Below, in pieces: positions 1 through 8,131 of a stretch of DNA of 64,000 bases. Position 1 is the first letter of the stretch, and every line of letters begins with the position of its first letter. Below the pieces are notes generated by a model. That model did no database searches and was not told the DNA's origin. It was given only the letters and a program-made list of their open reading frames with translations. The translations under genes and the position numbers were made by a program. The stretch is from assembly GCA_023430465.1 (NCBI GenBank), contig JAEZAM010000134.1, positions 4,826-68,825 of the forward strand, given 5' to 3'. Source of the stretch: Bacteroidota bacterium (GTDB lineage Bacteria; Bacteroidota; Bacteroidia; Chitinophagales; Chitinophagaceae).

Positions 1-2
1 GC

Positions 3-455
3 CTTACAAAATATCAATTAAAGGACAGGTTGCTGGACAGTATCACCCGCAAGAAACTGCTGGTGGACCCGGTGGTCACCATCCGCTTTCAGAACTTCCG
101 TGTAACGGTCCTGGGTGAAGTGAACCGGCCCAGCGTGATCTCCATCCCCAACGAAAAAGTTTCCCTGCTCGAGGCTATCGGCCTGGCTGGTGACCTGACC
201 TTATATGGTAAACGCGATAATGTAATGATCATCCGCGAAACCAAGGACCAGCGCCACATTGAGCGGATCAACCTGAATTCAACCGAACTTTTCACTTCGC
301 CTTATTATTACCTGCAGTCGAATGACATTGTGTATGTGGAACCAAATAAGGCCAAAGTAGCCTCTACGAAAAACACCCAATGGGTAGGTATCCTTCTCAG
401 TGGACTCTCGCTTGCTGCCGTTGTCGCAAATATTGCCATCACCAGCAACAAATAA
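3..455 (+). CDS. Wza-like polysaccharide export protein, C-terminal part (cut by window edge)
   Basis: The frame is open from the left edge, so the start codon lies outside the window; about 150 residues are visible. The stretch VTVLGEVNRPSVISIP followed by SLLEAIGLAGDLT is typical of the SLBB/beta-grasp domain of periplasmic polysaccharide export proteins of the Wza family. A hydrophobic helix (VGILLSGLSLAAVVANIAI) closes the protein, as expected for a Bacteroidota Wza homologue anchored near its C-terminus. These proteins form the outer-membrane conduit for capsule or exopolysaccharide. The Wzc-like kinase starts 20 bases downstream, which is the standard wza-wzc order and implies co-transcription. 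Confidence 0.88.
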   Translation, partial: LTKYQLKDRLLDSITRKKLLVDPVVTIRFQNFRVTVLGEVNRPSVISIPNEKVSLLEAIGLAGDLTLYGKRDNVMIIRETKDQRHIERINLNSTELFTSPYYYLQSNDIVYVEPNKAKVASTKNTQWVGILLSGLSLAAVVANIAITSNK

Positions 456-475
456 GTTAATCACAACCCCCTAAT

Positions 476-2803
476 ATGAAACCGGCATCTAACAAAAAAA
501 CAAAACCTGAGGGCAGGGGCCTGTTGAACGAATTGTTCTTCAAGTACCTTCCTTACTGGCCTTTGTTTGTCGCAACTGGAATGATCTGCGTTTTCGCAGC
601 ATGGTTCTACCTGCGAACTGCTGTACCAAAATTTCAGGCAAGCGCTTCACTCATGCTCAAGGATGAAACAAAAGGAGCTGAGGATGGCGCTACACTGCAC
701 TCACTTGACCGCCTCTCTGATAAAAAGATCATCGAAAACGAATTGCAGGTACTGCAATCGCGAACGCTGATGCTGGACGTCGTAAAACGCCTGCATCTTT
801 ATGCCAGCTATTTCGAGGAAGGTGAACTGATCCCCAAGCCCGCCTATGTCACCACCCCGGTGATCATCGAAGCTGCGGATCCCGAGACTATGCGCTCCCA
901 CGAAAAGATCATGTTCAGTTTTTCCCGGAAAGACAGCAGCGTCGTGATCGGTAAAGACCGCTATCCGCTGAATCAATTTGTCAGCACCCCATATGGTTAC
1001 CTGCGGTTTGTTCGCAATCCAAATTTCAAAACACCCGCCCAGAAGCCCCTTTACTTCAACCTGACGAACGTGCGCAGTGCCACGGGATATTTTTTATCCG
1101 GCCTCGCAGCGGTTGCAGGGCGTGAATCCACCGTTGTATCACTTGCTATCAAGGATATCGTACCGGAGCGCGCAGAGGATGTCCTGGACGAACTCATGCT
1201 GGCCTACGACCGCTCCAATATGGACGAAAAGAACAAACTCGCCAACAACACCATTGCCTTCGTAGAAGAGCGTCTTGCCAATGTACAGCGTGAACTCAAC
1301 GAGATCAATGAAAAGAAACAGGCCTATAAAACAAACCGTGGCGCCGTCAACATCGGCTCGCAGGGTGAGCTTTACCTGAAAAGCGTAGGTCAGATCGATG
1401 ATAAGGTGGCTGATGTGAACAACCAACTGACCGTACTCAGCCAGGTTGAAAAATATGTGCGCTCCAAAGATCAGAGCAGCGGTATCGTACCAACCACGCT
1501 TGGTACCAGTGACCCCATGCTGTCAAAACTGGTCAATGAACTGTATGACGCAGAGATCCAGTACGAAAAATTGAAGAAGACTGCCGGTGAAGGCAACCCC
1601 ATCGCGGGAGCCATGAAAGACAAGATCGATAAACTTCGCCCCAGCATTTTGGAGAACCTGGAAGAGCAGAAGAAAGGGCTGCAGGCGACCAAGCTGAACC
1701 TTGCAGCTACCACGAACATGTATTCTTCGATGCTGCAATCTATCCCTGAAAAAGAACGCGACCTGATCGACATCGACCGTGAACAGGGTATTAAACTGGG
1801 CATATACAACTTCCTCCGCCAGAAACGCGAAGAGAGTGCGTTGGCTGTGGCTGATCTTTCAGGAAGCCGGATCGTCGATCGTGCACAATCATCTTATGCG
1901 CCTGTCAGCCCCAACTCGAAAATGATCTATATCGTGGCAATGGTCATCGGACTGGGCCTGCCTGTTTTGTTCATTTTTATCCGTGAGTTGCTGAACAGGA
2001 AGATCATGTTCCGCTCGGAAATCGAAAAGCTCACGTCTGCACCGATCCTTGGTGAAGTCATTTTTGATAAAACCAAGAACCCGATCGTCATCGAAGATGG
2101 CAAGCGGACATTCATCGCCGAGCAGTTCCGCCGTATCCGTACTTCATTGAGCTACCTCGGTTTGAATAACACACAGAAAAAGAAAATACTCATCACGTCT
2201 TCTCTCTCCGGTGAAGGCAAGAGCTTTGTGGCAACAAACCTGGCGCTCTCGTTGGCGCTTACGGGCAAGAAGGTTGTATTGCTGGAGTTTGACCTGGCTA
2301 ACCCAACATTGAGTCATAAACTCAACCTGCATTATGAGCAGGGTGCGAGCAATTACCTGACCGGTGAATGTGAGCCTGAAGAAGTGATCAAGCGCACGAC
2401 GATCAATGAGAACCTGTTCTTCATCCCCTGCGGACCACTTCCTGACAACCCTTCAGAGTTGCTGATGAGTGACAGGGTAAAGGAACTGTTCGATTACCTG
2501 GATGCCATCTTTGATCATATCGTGATCGATTCAGCACCGGCATCCCTCTTGTCTGACGCGTATGTGCTGTCACCGCTCTGCGACGCGACGCTTTATGTGG
2601 TCAAACACAAGTTTACCCCGAAGATCTTCCTCGAGCGTCTCGATGAAGAGAATACGGTGAATCAACTTAAAAATCTTGGTATCATCTTCAACGGCATTCA
2701 CTCAAGAGGATTTACCAAAAATGGATATGGATACGGTTATGGCTATGGTTATATACATGACACCACGTCAAGTAAGAAAAGGAAAAAGGTTTACGCAAAG
2801 TAA
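476..2803 (+). CDS. Wzc-like chain-length determinant and tyrosine autokinase
   Basis: 775 residues. A first membrane segment (about residues 22-47) and a second (about 483-503) flank a long periplasmic region with coiled-coil character, as in Wzz/GNVR polysaccharide co-polymerases. The cytoplasmic C-terminal half is a BY-kinase: Walker A SSLSGEGKSF near residue 577, Walker A' VVLLEFDLANP near 600, Walker B DHIVIDSAP near 682. The tail carries five Gly-Tyr repeats (GYGYGYGYGY, about 750-760), the expected autophosphorylation cluster. BY-kinases control polymer length by cycles of tyrosine phosphorylation and work with Wza and Wzy, both present here. It follows the Wza gene by 20 bases. The next gene is separated by 140 bases that hold RNA hairpins. 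Confidence 0.93.
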   Translation: MKPASNKKTKPEGRGLLNELFFKYLPYWPLFVATGMICVFAAWFYLRTAVPKFQASASLMLKDETKGAEDGATLHSLDRLSDKKIIENELQVLQSRTLMLDVVKRLHLYASYFEEGELIPKPAYVTTPVIIEAADPETMRSHEKIMFSFSRKDSSVVIGKDRYPLNQFVSTPYGYLRFVRNPNFKTPAQKPLYFNLTNVRSATGYFLSGLAAVAGRESTVVSLAIKDIVPERAEDVLDELMLAYDRSNMDEKNKLANNTIAFVEERLANVQRELNEINEKKQAYKTNRGAVNIGSQGELYLKSVGQIDDKVADVNNQLTVLSQVEKYVRSKDQSSGIVPTTLGTSDPMLSKLVNELYDAEIQYEKLKKTAGEGNPIAGAMKDKIDKLRPSILENLEEQKKGLQATKLNLAATTNMYSSMLQSIPEKERDLIDIDREQGIKLGIYNFLRQKREESALAVADLSGSRIVDRAQSSYAPVSPNSKMIYIVAMVIGLGLPVLFIFIRELLNRKIMFRSEIEKLTSAPILGEVIFDKTKNPIVIEDGKRTFIAEQFRRIRTSLSYLGLNNTQKKKILITSSLSGEGKSFVATNLALSLALTGKKVVLLEFDLANPTLSHKLNLHYEQGASNYLTGECEPEEVIKRTTINENLFFIPCGPLPDNPSELLMSDRVKELFDYLDAIFDHIVIDSAPASLLSDAYVLSPLCDATLYVVKHKFTPKIFLERLDEENTVNQLKNLGIIFNGIHSRGFTKNGYGYGYGYGYIHDTTSSKKRKKVYAK

Positions 2804-2805
2804 CC

Positions 2806-2888
2806 CCGAGCTTACCTGTGTGATGCAATGGACAAGTAAAACTCGGTACGGGTATCAATCCTGTAACTGAGGCAGGCGAAGCCTTTTT
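2806..2888 (+). promoter_or_regulatory. Structured leader in front of the UpxY gene: long hairpin, then short hairpin with T-run
   Basis: Seen directly: CCGAG (2806-2810), TTAC (2812-2815) and TGT (2817-2819) can pair with ACA (2832-2834), GTAA (2836-2839) and CTCGG (2842-2846), a 12-pair interrupted stem around a 12-base loop. Further on, AGGC-GAA-GCCT (2874-2884) is followed by T5, which resembles a very compact intrinsic terminator. The layout (large hairpin, terminator-like hairpin, short ORF, antiterminator gene) looks like an attenuator. UpxY proteins are known to act on the untranslated leader of their own operon. The second stem has only 4 pairs, so termination there is uncertain. Confidence 0.4.
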
Positions 2889-2893
2889 ATCCC

Positions 2894-2947
2894 ATGTTAA
2901 CCAAGAAAAGAACACTGATTTTCTGGCCACCAAAAAAGATGTTATGA
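2894..2947 (+). CDS. Possible 17-residue leader peptide overlapping the UpxY start
   Basis: A short frame ATG...TGA encodes MLTKKRTLIFWPPKKML. Its TGA overlaps the ATG of the UpxY gene in an ATGA arrangement, which is typical of translational coupling. It begins 6 bases after the T-run of the terminator-like hairpin. The WPPKK stretch contains a Pro-Pro pair, a known slow point for ribosomes. No homologue is recognised and no strong ribosome binding site is visible, so this may be chance. Confidence 0.25.
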   Translation: MLTKKRTLIFWPPKKML

Positions 2948-3480
2948 ACCTGACTGCAAAAAAACAATGGTACGCAATTTATACCCGCCCAAGATGGGAA
3001 AAGAAAGTTGCCGAGCTCATTGAAAAAAAGAAAATAGAGGTTTACTGTCCCCTGAACAAGGTGAAGAAACAATGGTCCGACCGCAAAAAAACGGTGATGG
3101 AACCCCTGTTCACTTCCTATGTATTCGTATACATCAGTGCGGAAGAAATGACACGCGTCCGGCAAACAGAAGGTGTATTGAATTTTGTATACTGGCTGAA
3201 TAAACCGGCCGTGATCCAGGCGGAAGAGATTGACACCATCAAGAATTTCCTCCGTGAATATGACAACGTATTCCTGGAAAAAATCTCCGTTAACCTGGCC
3301 GATCGCGTACGCATTACCAATGGCCCGCTTATGATGTGGGAAGGCAATGTGATCGAAGTGCGGACAAATACCGTAAAGATCATGCTTCCTTCACTGGGTC
3401 ATACCCTGGTGGCCGAGATCCGCAAGGAGAACCTCGAAAAGGTTCGCCCGCTGCAGGAATACCGCATGAAAGCTGTCTAG
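2944..3480 (+). CDS. UpxY/NusG-family transcription antiterminator
   Basis: 178 residues. The N-terminal NGN domain starts at QWYAIYTRPRWEKKVAELI (residues 8-26) and includes PLFTSYVFVYI. A KOW-like segment follows at about residues 120-160 (ADRVRITNGPLMMWEGNVIEV). Length and both domains match UpxY/RfaH-type specialised NusG paralogues of Bacteroidota, which are encoded in capsule operons and let RNA polymerase read through leader terminators to the end of the long operon. It is the last gene before the sugar-modification genes (48-base gap to the next). The upstream leader contains hairpins that could be its target. Confidence 0.9.
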   Translation: MNLTAKKQWYAIYTRPRWEKKVAELIEKKKIEVYCPLNKVKKQWSDRKKTVMEPLFTSYVFVYISAEEMTRVRQTEGVLNFVYWLNKPAVIQAEEIDTIKNFLREYDNVFLEKISVNLADRVRITNGPLMMWEGNVIEVRTNTVKIMLPSLGHTLVAEIRKENLEKVRPLQEYRMKAV

Positions 3481-3527
3481 ACCAACGATTCATACCAAAA
3501 CTAATTCCGTAACCCTTATTAACTGTT

Positions 3528-3929
3528 ATGCCGTTAAACGACGTCAAGCTTATCCAACTGCCCAAGATTCTCGATCCGAGGGGCAACCTTTCCTTTTTGC
3601 AAAACAATGACCAGATCCCCTTCGAAGTAAAGCGGGTATACTGGATCTATGATGTGCCCGGCGGAGAAACCCGCGGCGGACACGCTTACCATAACCTGAG
3701 TGAAGTAATCATTTCCCTCTCCGGGAGTTTCGACGTGGTAGTCAATGACGGCCGCGAAGAGAAGATCATTACCCTAAACAGGTCATACTATGGACTATAT
3801 GTACCAAAAATGATCTGGCGACAACTTCAGAATTTCTCCACCAATTCCCTTGCCTTTATAGCAGCCGATCACGGCTATGATGAAGCGGATTATATCCGGG
3901 ACTTTGAACAATTTAAAACTGCTCTATGA
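3528..3929 (+). CDS. FdtA/WxcM-like cupin, sugar 3,4-ketoisomerase family (copy 1)
   Basis: 133 residues, a single small beta-helix (cupin) domain. The signature VYWIYDVPGGETRGGHAYHNLSE matches the FdtA/QdtA family, which converts dTDP-4-keto-6-deoxyglucose to the 3-keto isomer for later amination. The usual RGAHAH is altered here to RGGHAY, so one of the conserved histidines is Tyr; this copy may be less active or have another role. The neighbouring copy keeps the canonical motif. Its stop overlaps the start of copy 2 by 4 bases (ATGA), so the pair is translationally coupled. A DegT aminotransferase, the usual next enzyme, is encoded 3 kb downstream. Confidence 0.82.
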   Translation: MPLNDVKLIQLPKILDPRGNLSFLQNNDQIPFEVKRVYWIYDVPGGETRGGHAYHNLSEVIISLSGSFDVVVNDGREEKIITLNRSYYGLYVPKMIWRQLQNFSTNSLAFIAADHGYDEADYIRDFEQFKTAL

Positions 3930-4351
3930 CCTCCCCTACTGTATTTGACTGCTCCATGGTGTACCTTCCCCAGGTGAAGAACCGCGCCGGTAACATCACA
4001 CCCATACACAATGAAAAAGAAGTACCCTTTGCCATCAAACGGGTCTTCTATCTCTTCGATATTCCAGGTGGTGAATCACGCGGTGCTCATGCACACCGGA
4101 AATGCCACCAGTTTCTGGTAGCCGCCAGTGGTGCTTTTGAAGTGTTGCTGGATGACGGCCGCACACAAAGACAGGTGATGCTGAACAGGCCCAACATCGG
4201 CCTGCACATCCCTCCCGGTCTCTGGGCTTCCGAGATCAACTTTTCATCCGGCTCCGTTTGCCTGGTACTGGCATCCGAATTATACGATGAAAAGGACTAC
4301 ATCCGCAACTACAATGAGTTCAAACTTTTCAAAGATGGTGTTGAAAGTTAA
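3926..4351 (+). CDS. FdtA-like dTDP-sugar 3,4-ketoisomerase (copy 2)
   Basis: 141 residues. The segment FDIPGGESRGAHAHRKCHQF contains the canonical catalytic RGAHAH motif of FdtA/QdtA enzymes. The predicted reaction is isomerisation of dTDP-4-keto-6-deoxy-D-glucose to dTDP-3-keto-6-deoxyhexose in the cytoplasm. It overlaps the previous gene by 4 bases and the next by 17, marking a tightly coupled block. With the DegT aminotransferase this predicts a dTDP-3-amino-3,6-dideoxyhexose (Fucp3N or Quip3N type). The exact stereochemistry cannot be read from the sequence. Confidence 0.88.
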   Translation: MTSPTVFDCSMVYLPQVKNRAGNITPIHNEKEVPFAIKRVFYLFDIPGGESRGAHAHRKCHQFLVAASGAFEVLLDDGRTQRQVMLNRPNIGLHIPPGLWASEINFSSGSVCLVLASELYDEKDYIRNYNEFKLFKDGVES

Positions 4352-4880
4352 GGGGGAAAAAACCACCCTGGAAGAGGTGGTACCCGCCGATGCGGCCGAC
4401 ATCTGCGCGTTGCGAAATGATGAGAAGATATCCCGCTTCCTTTCCTCGTCCCGACAGGTTTCTGTTGAGGAACAGCGGCAATGGATCGAAAATAACCTCG
4501 CCAAAGGTGATGGTCATTATTTCCGCATTCTCGATGAGAAGGGCGGATTTTGCGGCACAGCTTCCCTGTACAACGTTCTTGATAACGAAGCCGAATTTGG
4601 GCGGTTTATATGCACCCGCACCCTGCAGGCCGTGGAGACGGAATACCTGGTGATTCGCCACGCATTTGAAACAATGGGGCTGCGGCGTATCTACTGCCGT
4701 ACTGCCGTAGAAAATAAAAAGGTCTGGAAAATGCACTACAGCTATGGCTTTGTGGATGCGGGTGAAGAAGCTTTTTCAGTTCCGGGAAAAGATATGGTGC
4801 TCAGGATCCAGGAACTTACCCTGGAACAATACGGGCAGACTGATTATTCATTCATCAGCAAACTGATGGCTAAATTTTAA
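4335..4880 (+). CDS. GNAT-family N-acyltransferase, probable aminosugar acyltransferase
   Basis: 181 residues from the ATG at 4335; a longer frame opens at 4287 but its extra residues are coded inside the preceding gene and look unlike a GNAT start. The body shows a RimJ/RimL-like GNAT pattern: DAADICALRNDEKISRFL near the start, GTASLYNVLDNEAEFGRFI in the central strands, and a C-terminal region ending in GFVDAGEE. GNAT proteins in sugar clusters (PseH-like) acylate amino groups on nucleotide sugars. With FdtA and DegT nearby, the acceptor is probably the 3-amino group. The donor could be acyl-CoA, or the acyl-ACP made by the adjacent FkbH/ACP pair. Confidence 0.75.
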   Translation: MVLKVKGEKTTLEEVVPADAADICALRNDEKISRFLSSSRQVSVEEQRQWIENNLAKGDGHYFRILDEKGGFCGTASLYNVLDNEAEFGRFICTRTLQAVETEYLVIRHAFETMGLRRIYCRTAVENKKVWKMHYSYGFVDAGEEAFSVPGKDMVLRIQELTLEQYGQTDYSFISKLMAKF

Positions 4881-4882
4881 TT

Positions 4883-5278
4883 GTGATCCGACTACATCAT
4901 AGCGGTTTTATAGTGGCTGATATCGATAGCTGGGAAAAGAAAATGGTTTACGAAGCAAAAGTGGCTGACGTCATTGACCAGGTGCAGAATGCCCGGCTGG
5001 CCCTTTATACCCATTTCGCAGGGGATACATTCATAGAATTGATCCAACCGCTTAACGACCAGGCTTTTACGTGGAAATCCTTAGAAAAAAACGGGAATCA
5101 TTTCAACCATTTCTGCTATTCAGTTGATTCTGTGGAGGATATTTCTAATTTTGCAGCGGAAAAAAAGCTTGTACCCGTACTCGGCCCTGTGCCCGCATTG
5201 CTGTTCGACGGAAAACAGGTGGCATTTTATTATACCAGGAACAAACAAATCATCGAGTTTTTAATCTCCCCGAAATGA
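4883..5278 (+). CDS. VOC-superfamily (glyoxalase-like) protein
   Basis: 131 residues from a GTG start 2 bases after the previous stop. The two-module vicinal-oxygen-chelate fold is indicated by LHHSGFIVADID at the N-terminus, FIELIQPL, NHFNHFCYSVDSVED in the second module and IIEFLISP at the end. This resembles methylmalonyl-CoA epimerase-like members; His5 or His6, His75 and Glu128 could be metal ligands. Its stop overlaps the FkbH start in an ATGA arrangement. In this setting it may epimerise or otherwise process the acyl thioester carried on the ACP, but that is inference from context. Confidence 0.75.
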   Translation: MIRLHHSGFIVADIDSWEKKMVYEAKVADVIDQVQNARLALYTHFAGDTFIELIQPLNDQAFTWKSLEKNGNHFNHFCYSVDSVEDISNFAAEKKLVPVLGPVPALLFDGKQVAFYYTRNKQIIEFLISPK

Positions 5279-6834
5279 AAATCAGGCTCATCTCTGATGT
5301 GGTCCTCGCACCAGTTGTGAAGGAATTGAAGAAGGCCCTGCCTGCTGCAACCGTCCATGACTCTTTCGAGGAGGACCTGGTAACCTACCTGCTTGCCTTC
5401 GACCCGGCAACGCTAAGCGGAGATGAATGGATCTTCATCCATACAGATCAGCAATTTCATCTCAAACCCGCCAACTGGCAGCAGCAATATTTCCGAACCG
5501 TGCAGCAGTTTGTAACCCGTGTACCCAACCGCGTGTTGGTGTCCAATGCATGGAGCCTCTCATTTGCCTCTCCCGCCCTTGCAGGCGCCGCCGGGAAATC
5601 GGTTTCCACCTGGTTGAACTATCAACCGGAAATTGAAGCCATGCTCACCCCCGCTAATGTTTTTATATTCGACATTGATCAATTAATGCGTAGCAAAGGG
5701 CTGGAGACAGTGTACCAGTATAACCTGGGACATCTCTACCAGATGCCCTATACAAAATCATTTTCCTCCGCCTTTGCGACAAGACTCGCTGAGCAGATCA
5801 CCTGGCTTGGAAGCGAAGAAAAAAAAGCGATCCTTGTTGACTGCGATAACACACTCTGGAAAGGTATACTCGGAGAAAACGGCCTGGACGGCATCCAGTG
5901 TGATAACAATGCGGAAGGTATTCTTTACTATCACTTCCAGTTATTTCTCAAAGCAAAAAAAGAGGAAGGGTTCCTGTTATGTGTCTGCTCAAAGAACAAT
6001 GAAGCCGACGTTAAAGAGGCGTTTGACACCCGCAACATGCCCCTTGCATGGAATGATTTTGTGGTAAAGAAAGTTGACTGGAACGATAAGTGGCAGAACA
6101 TACAACTGATCGCCAAAGAACTCAACATCGGTGTGGATTCGCTGATCTTCATTGACGATAATCCGTTTGAGATAAATTCAGTAAAAGAACTGCTGCCAGG
6201 CATCACCGCCCTGACCTTCACACCCGACTATCCCGCATTCCTGCAGATGACGGAAAATTTTCTTTTTCGGAGAAAACGCATCCTGGCCGCCGACCTCGAG
6301 AAATCAAAACAATACGAGATCGAACAGGCCAGAAAACAGGTGGAACAGGAGTTTACATCTATAGAGGACTTTATCAAAAGCCTGGAGATACGCATGGATA
6401 TCCGCCGCAATGATATTGCCGATATCGAGCGGCTGGCGCAGATGACAGGCAAGACCAATCAATTCAATTTTAATAAAAAAGAGTACTCACCGGATGAGTT
6501 GTCTGGCTATATCAGTGAGGGCAATCGTGTGTATTCGCTAAAAGTGGCGGATCGCTTTGGCGACTATGGAACCGTCGGCATCATCCTCCTGAACATGAAC
6601 GGTGATAAGGCAATCATGGAAAATTATCTTATGAGTTGCCGCGCTCTCGGTAAAAGGATCGAGCAGGATTTCTTCCGCCACGTTCTTGATGAACTGCAAC
6701 AGGAATACATTACACTCGAGTCCATCAAATTCCAGGAGACAGCCAAAAATAAACCAGCACAGGATTTTTATAAAAACATCGGAAATGAATATAACCATAG
6801 AAGCGCTGCAGGAAATCTTCCGGTCGGCACTTGA
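5275..6834 (+). CDS. FkbH-like HAD-IIIC family protein
   Basis: 519 residues. The HAD nucleophile motif DCDNTLWKGILGE places the catalytic aspartates at 189 and 191. A second HAD motif is FIDDNPFEINSVKELLP. The C-terminal third has the GNAT-like fold found in FkbH proteins (RFGDYGTVGIILLN ... CRALGKRIEQDFF). FkbH enzymes take 1,3-bisphosphoglycerate and load a glyceryl unit onto an acyl carrier protein. The ACP gene starts inside the 3' end of this gene (50-base overlap), which strongly supports that partnership. In a glycan locus, the glyceryl-ACP or a product of it is a likely donor for sugar acylation. Confidence 0.87.
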   Translation: MKIRLISDVVLAPVVKELKKALPAATVHDSFEEDLVTYLLAFDPATLSGDEWIFIHTDQQFHLKPANWQQQYFRTVQQFVTRVPNRVLVSNAWSLSFASPALAGAAGKSVSTWLNYQPEIEAMLTPANVFIFDIDQLMRSKGLETVYQYNLGHLYQMPYTKSFSSAFATRLAEQITWLGSEEKKAILVDCDNTLWKGILGENGLDGIQCDNNAEGILYYHFQLFLKAKKEEGFLLCVCSKNNEADVKEAFDTRNMPLAWNDFVVKKVDWNDKWQNIQLIAKELNIGVDSLIFIDDNPFEINSVKELLPGITALTFTPDYPAFLQMTENFLFRRKRILAADLEKSKQYEIEQARKQVEQEFTSIEDFIKSLEIRMDIRRNDIADIERLAQMTGKTNQFNFNKKEYSPDELSGYISEGNRVYSLKVADRFGDYGTVGIILLNMNGDKAIMENYLMSCRALGKRIEQDFFRHVLDELQQEYITLESIKFQETAKNKPAQDFYKNIGNEYNHRSAAGNLPVGT

Positions 6835-7012
6835 TGAACCCGTAGTGATCACGGAGGATACAAAAAAAGATGACATCGAAGAATGGGATTCCATTAATCA
6901 CCTTAATCTCATTGTTGAACTTGAAGACAAACTGAAGATCTCTTTCTCCAAAGAAGAGATCGAAAAAATGGATTCGGTCAGCAAGCTGATCGAAATTTTA
7001 AAGAAGAAGTAA
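6785..7012 (+). CDS. Acyl carrier protein
   Basis: 75 residues from the ATG at 6785; an upstream extension of the frame lies within the fkbH-like gene and is not ACP-like. The acidic four-helix pattern and the attachment motif EEWDSINHLNLI identify an ACP, with Ser36 as the predicted 4'-phosphopantetheine site. It overlaps the FkbH-like gene by 50 bases and precedes the aminotransferase by 21. This is a dedicated ACP, not the fatty-acid one, and probably carries the acyl group that decorates the aminosugar. Confidence 0.88.
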   Translation: MNITIEALQEIFRSALDEPVVITEDTKKDDIEEWDSINHLNLIVELEDKLKISFSKEEIEKMDSVSKLIEILKKK

Positions 7013-7033
7013 CCGTACCAATCAAACCTGCTT

Positions 7034-8131
7034 ATGATCAAGTTCCTGGACCTGCAGAAACTGAACAATCAATACGAAAGCGACATCAAGGCCGCTGTGA
7101 ATCGAGTGATCGATTCAGGCTGGTATCTGCTCGGCGCTGAGGTCAAGTCTTTCGAAAAGAAATTTGCCGATTACTGCGGCTCCAGAGAATGCATCGGCGT
7201 GGCCAACGGACTCGATGCACTCCGGCTTATTCTTGCCGCCTATATCAAGATGGGTGTAATGAGTGAAGGTGACGAAGTGATCGTGCCGGCTAACACCTAC
7301 ATCGCTTCCATTCTCGCTATTACGGACAACCGGTTGACACCAGTACTTGTCGAGCCCGATATAAAGACATATAACCTCACTGCGGCCGGAATTGAAGCCG
7401 CGGTGACCCCGAGAACGAAAGCCGTCATGCTGGTGCACCTGTACGGGCAGTCGGCCTTCACAACAGAGATTGCCGAAACCTGCAGGAAACATGGCTTGCG
7501 GCTGATAGAAGACAATGCCCAGTCACAGGGCGCGATTTCCGGCGGCAAACGCACGGGCAGCCAGGGCGATGCAGCAGGAACAAGTTTTTACCCCGGTAAA
7601 AATCTCGGATGCCTGGGCGATGGTGGTGCTGTGACAACCGATGACGCTGAATTGGCTTCCGTGATCCGCACACTGGCAAACTACGGCTCCAAAGTGAAAT
7701 ATGTGAACGAGTTTGCCGGCCTGAACAGCCGACTCGATGAGATCCATGCAGCAGTGGTGAGTGTGAAGCTTGACCACCTGGATAAAGACAACGAGAAAAG
7801 ACGCTCAATAGCTGAAAGATACCTGGCCGGGATTCAAAATGAAAAGATCACGCTGCCTTATGCGGTAACTCCGGAGGGGCATGTGTGGCATCTGTTTGTG
7901 ATCCGCACATCAGACAGGGATCGCCTCCAGAAGTTCCTCCAGGAAAAGGGCGTGCAAACCCTGATCCACTACCCTATTCCACCGCACAAACAAAAAGCAT
8001 ATGTGGAGTGGAATAATTTAAGTTTCCCGATCACCGAGCAGATCCATAACGAAGTATTGAGCCTGCCGATCAGCCCGGTTATGACGGATGAAGAAGTCAG
8101 TGCAGTCATCGATGCTGTGAATGCCTATTAA
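7034..8131 (+). CDS. DegT/DnrJ/EryC1 PLP-dependent sugar aminotransferase (FdtB-like)
   Basis: 365 residues, normal family length. The N-terminus [20 protein letters not shown] is typical. [14 protein letters not shown] binds PLP phosphate, [11 protein letters not shown] contains the ring-stacking Asp, and [18 protein letters not shown] holds the Schiff-base lysine, Lys189. The C-terminal HLFVIR and [10 protein letters not shown] motifs are those of VioA/FdtB/QdtB enzymes acting on dTDP-3-keto-6-deoxyhexoses. It should aminate the product of the FdtA-like enzymes using glutamate. It overlaps the flippase frame by up to 11 bases. Confidence 0.92.
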   Translation: MIKFLDLQKLNNQYESDIKAAVNRVIDSGWYLLGAEVKSFEKKFADYCGSRECIGVANGLDALRLILAAYIKMGVMSEGDEVIVPANTYIASILAITDNRLTPVLVEPDIKTYNLTAAGIEAAVTPRTKAVMLVHLYGQSAFTTEIAETCRKHGLRLIEDNAQSQGAISGGKRTGSQGDAAGTSFYPGKNLGCLGDGGAVTTDDAELASVIRTLANYGSKVKYVNEFAGLNSRLDEIHAAVVSVKLDHLDKDNEKRRSIAERYLAGIQNEKITLPYAVTPEGHVWHLFVIRTSDRDRLQKFLQEKGVQTLIHYPIPPHKQKAYVEWNNLSFPITEQIHNEVLSLPISPVMTDEEVSAVIDAVNAY

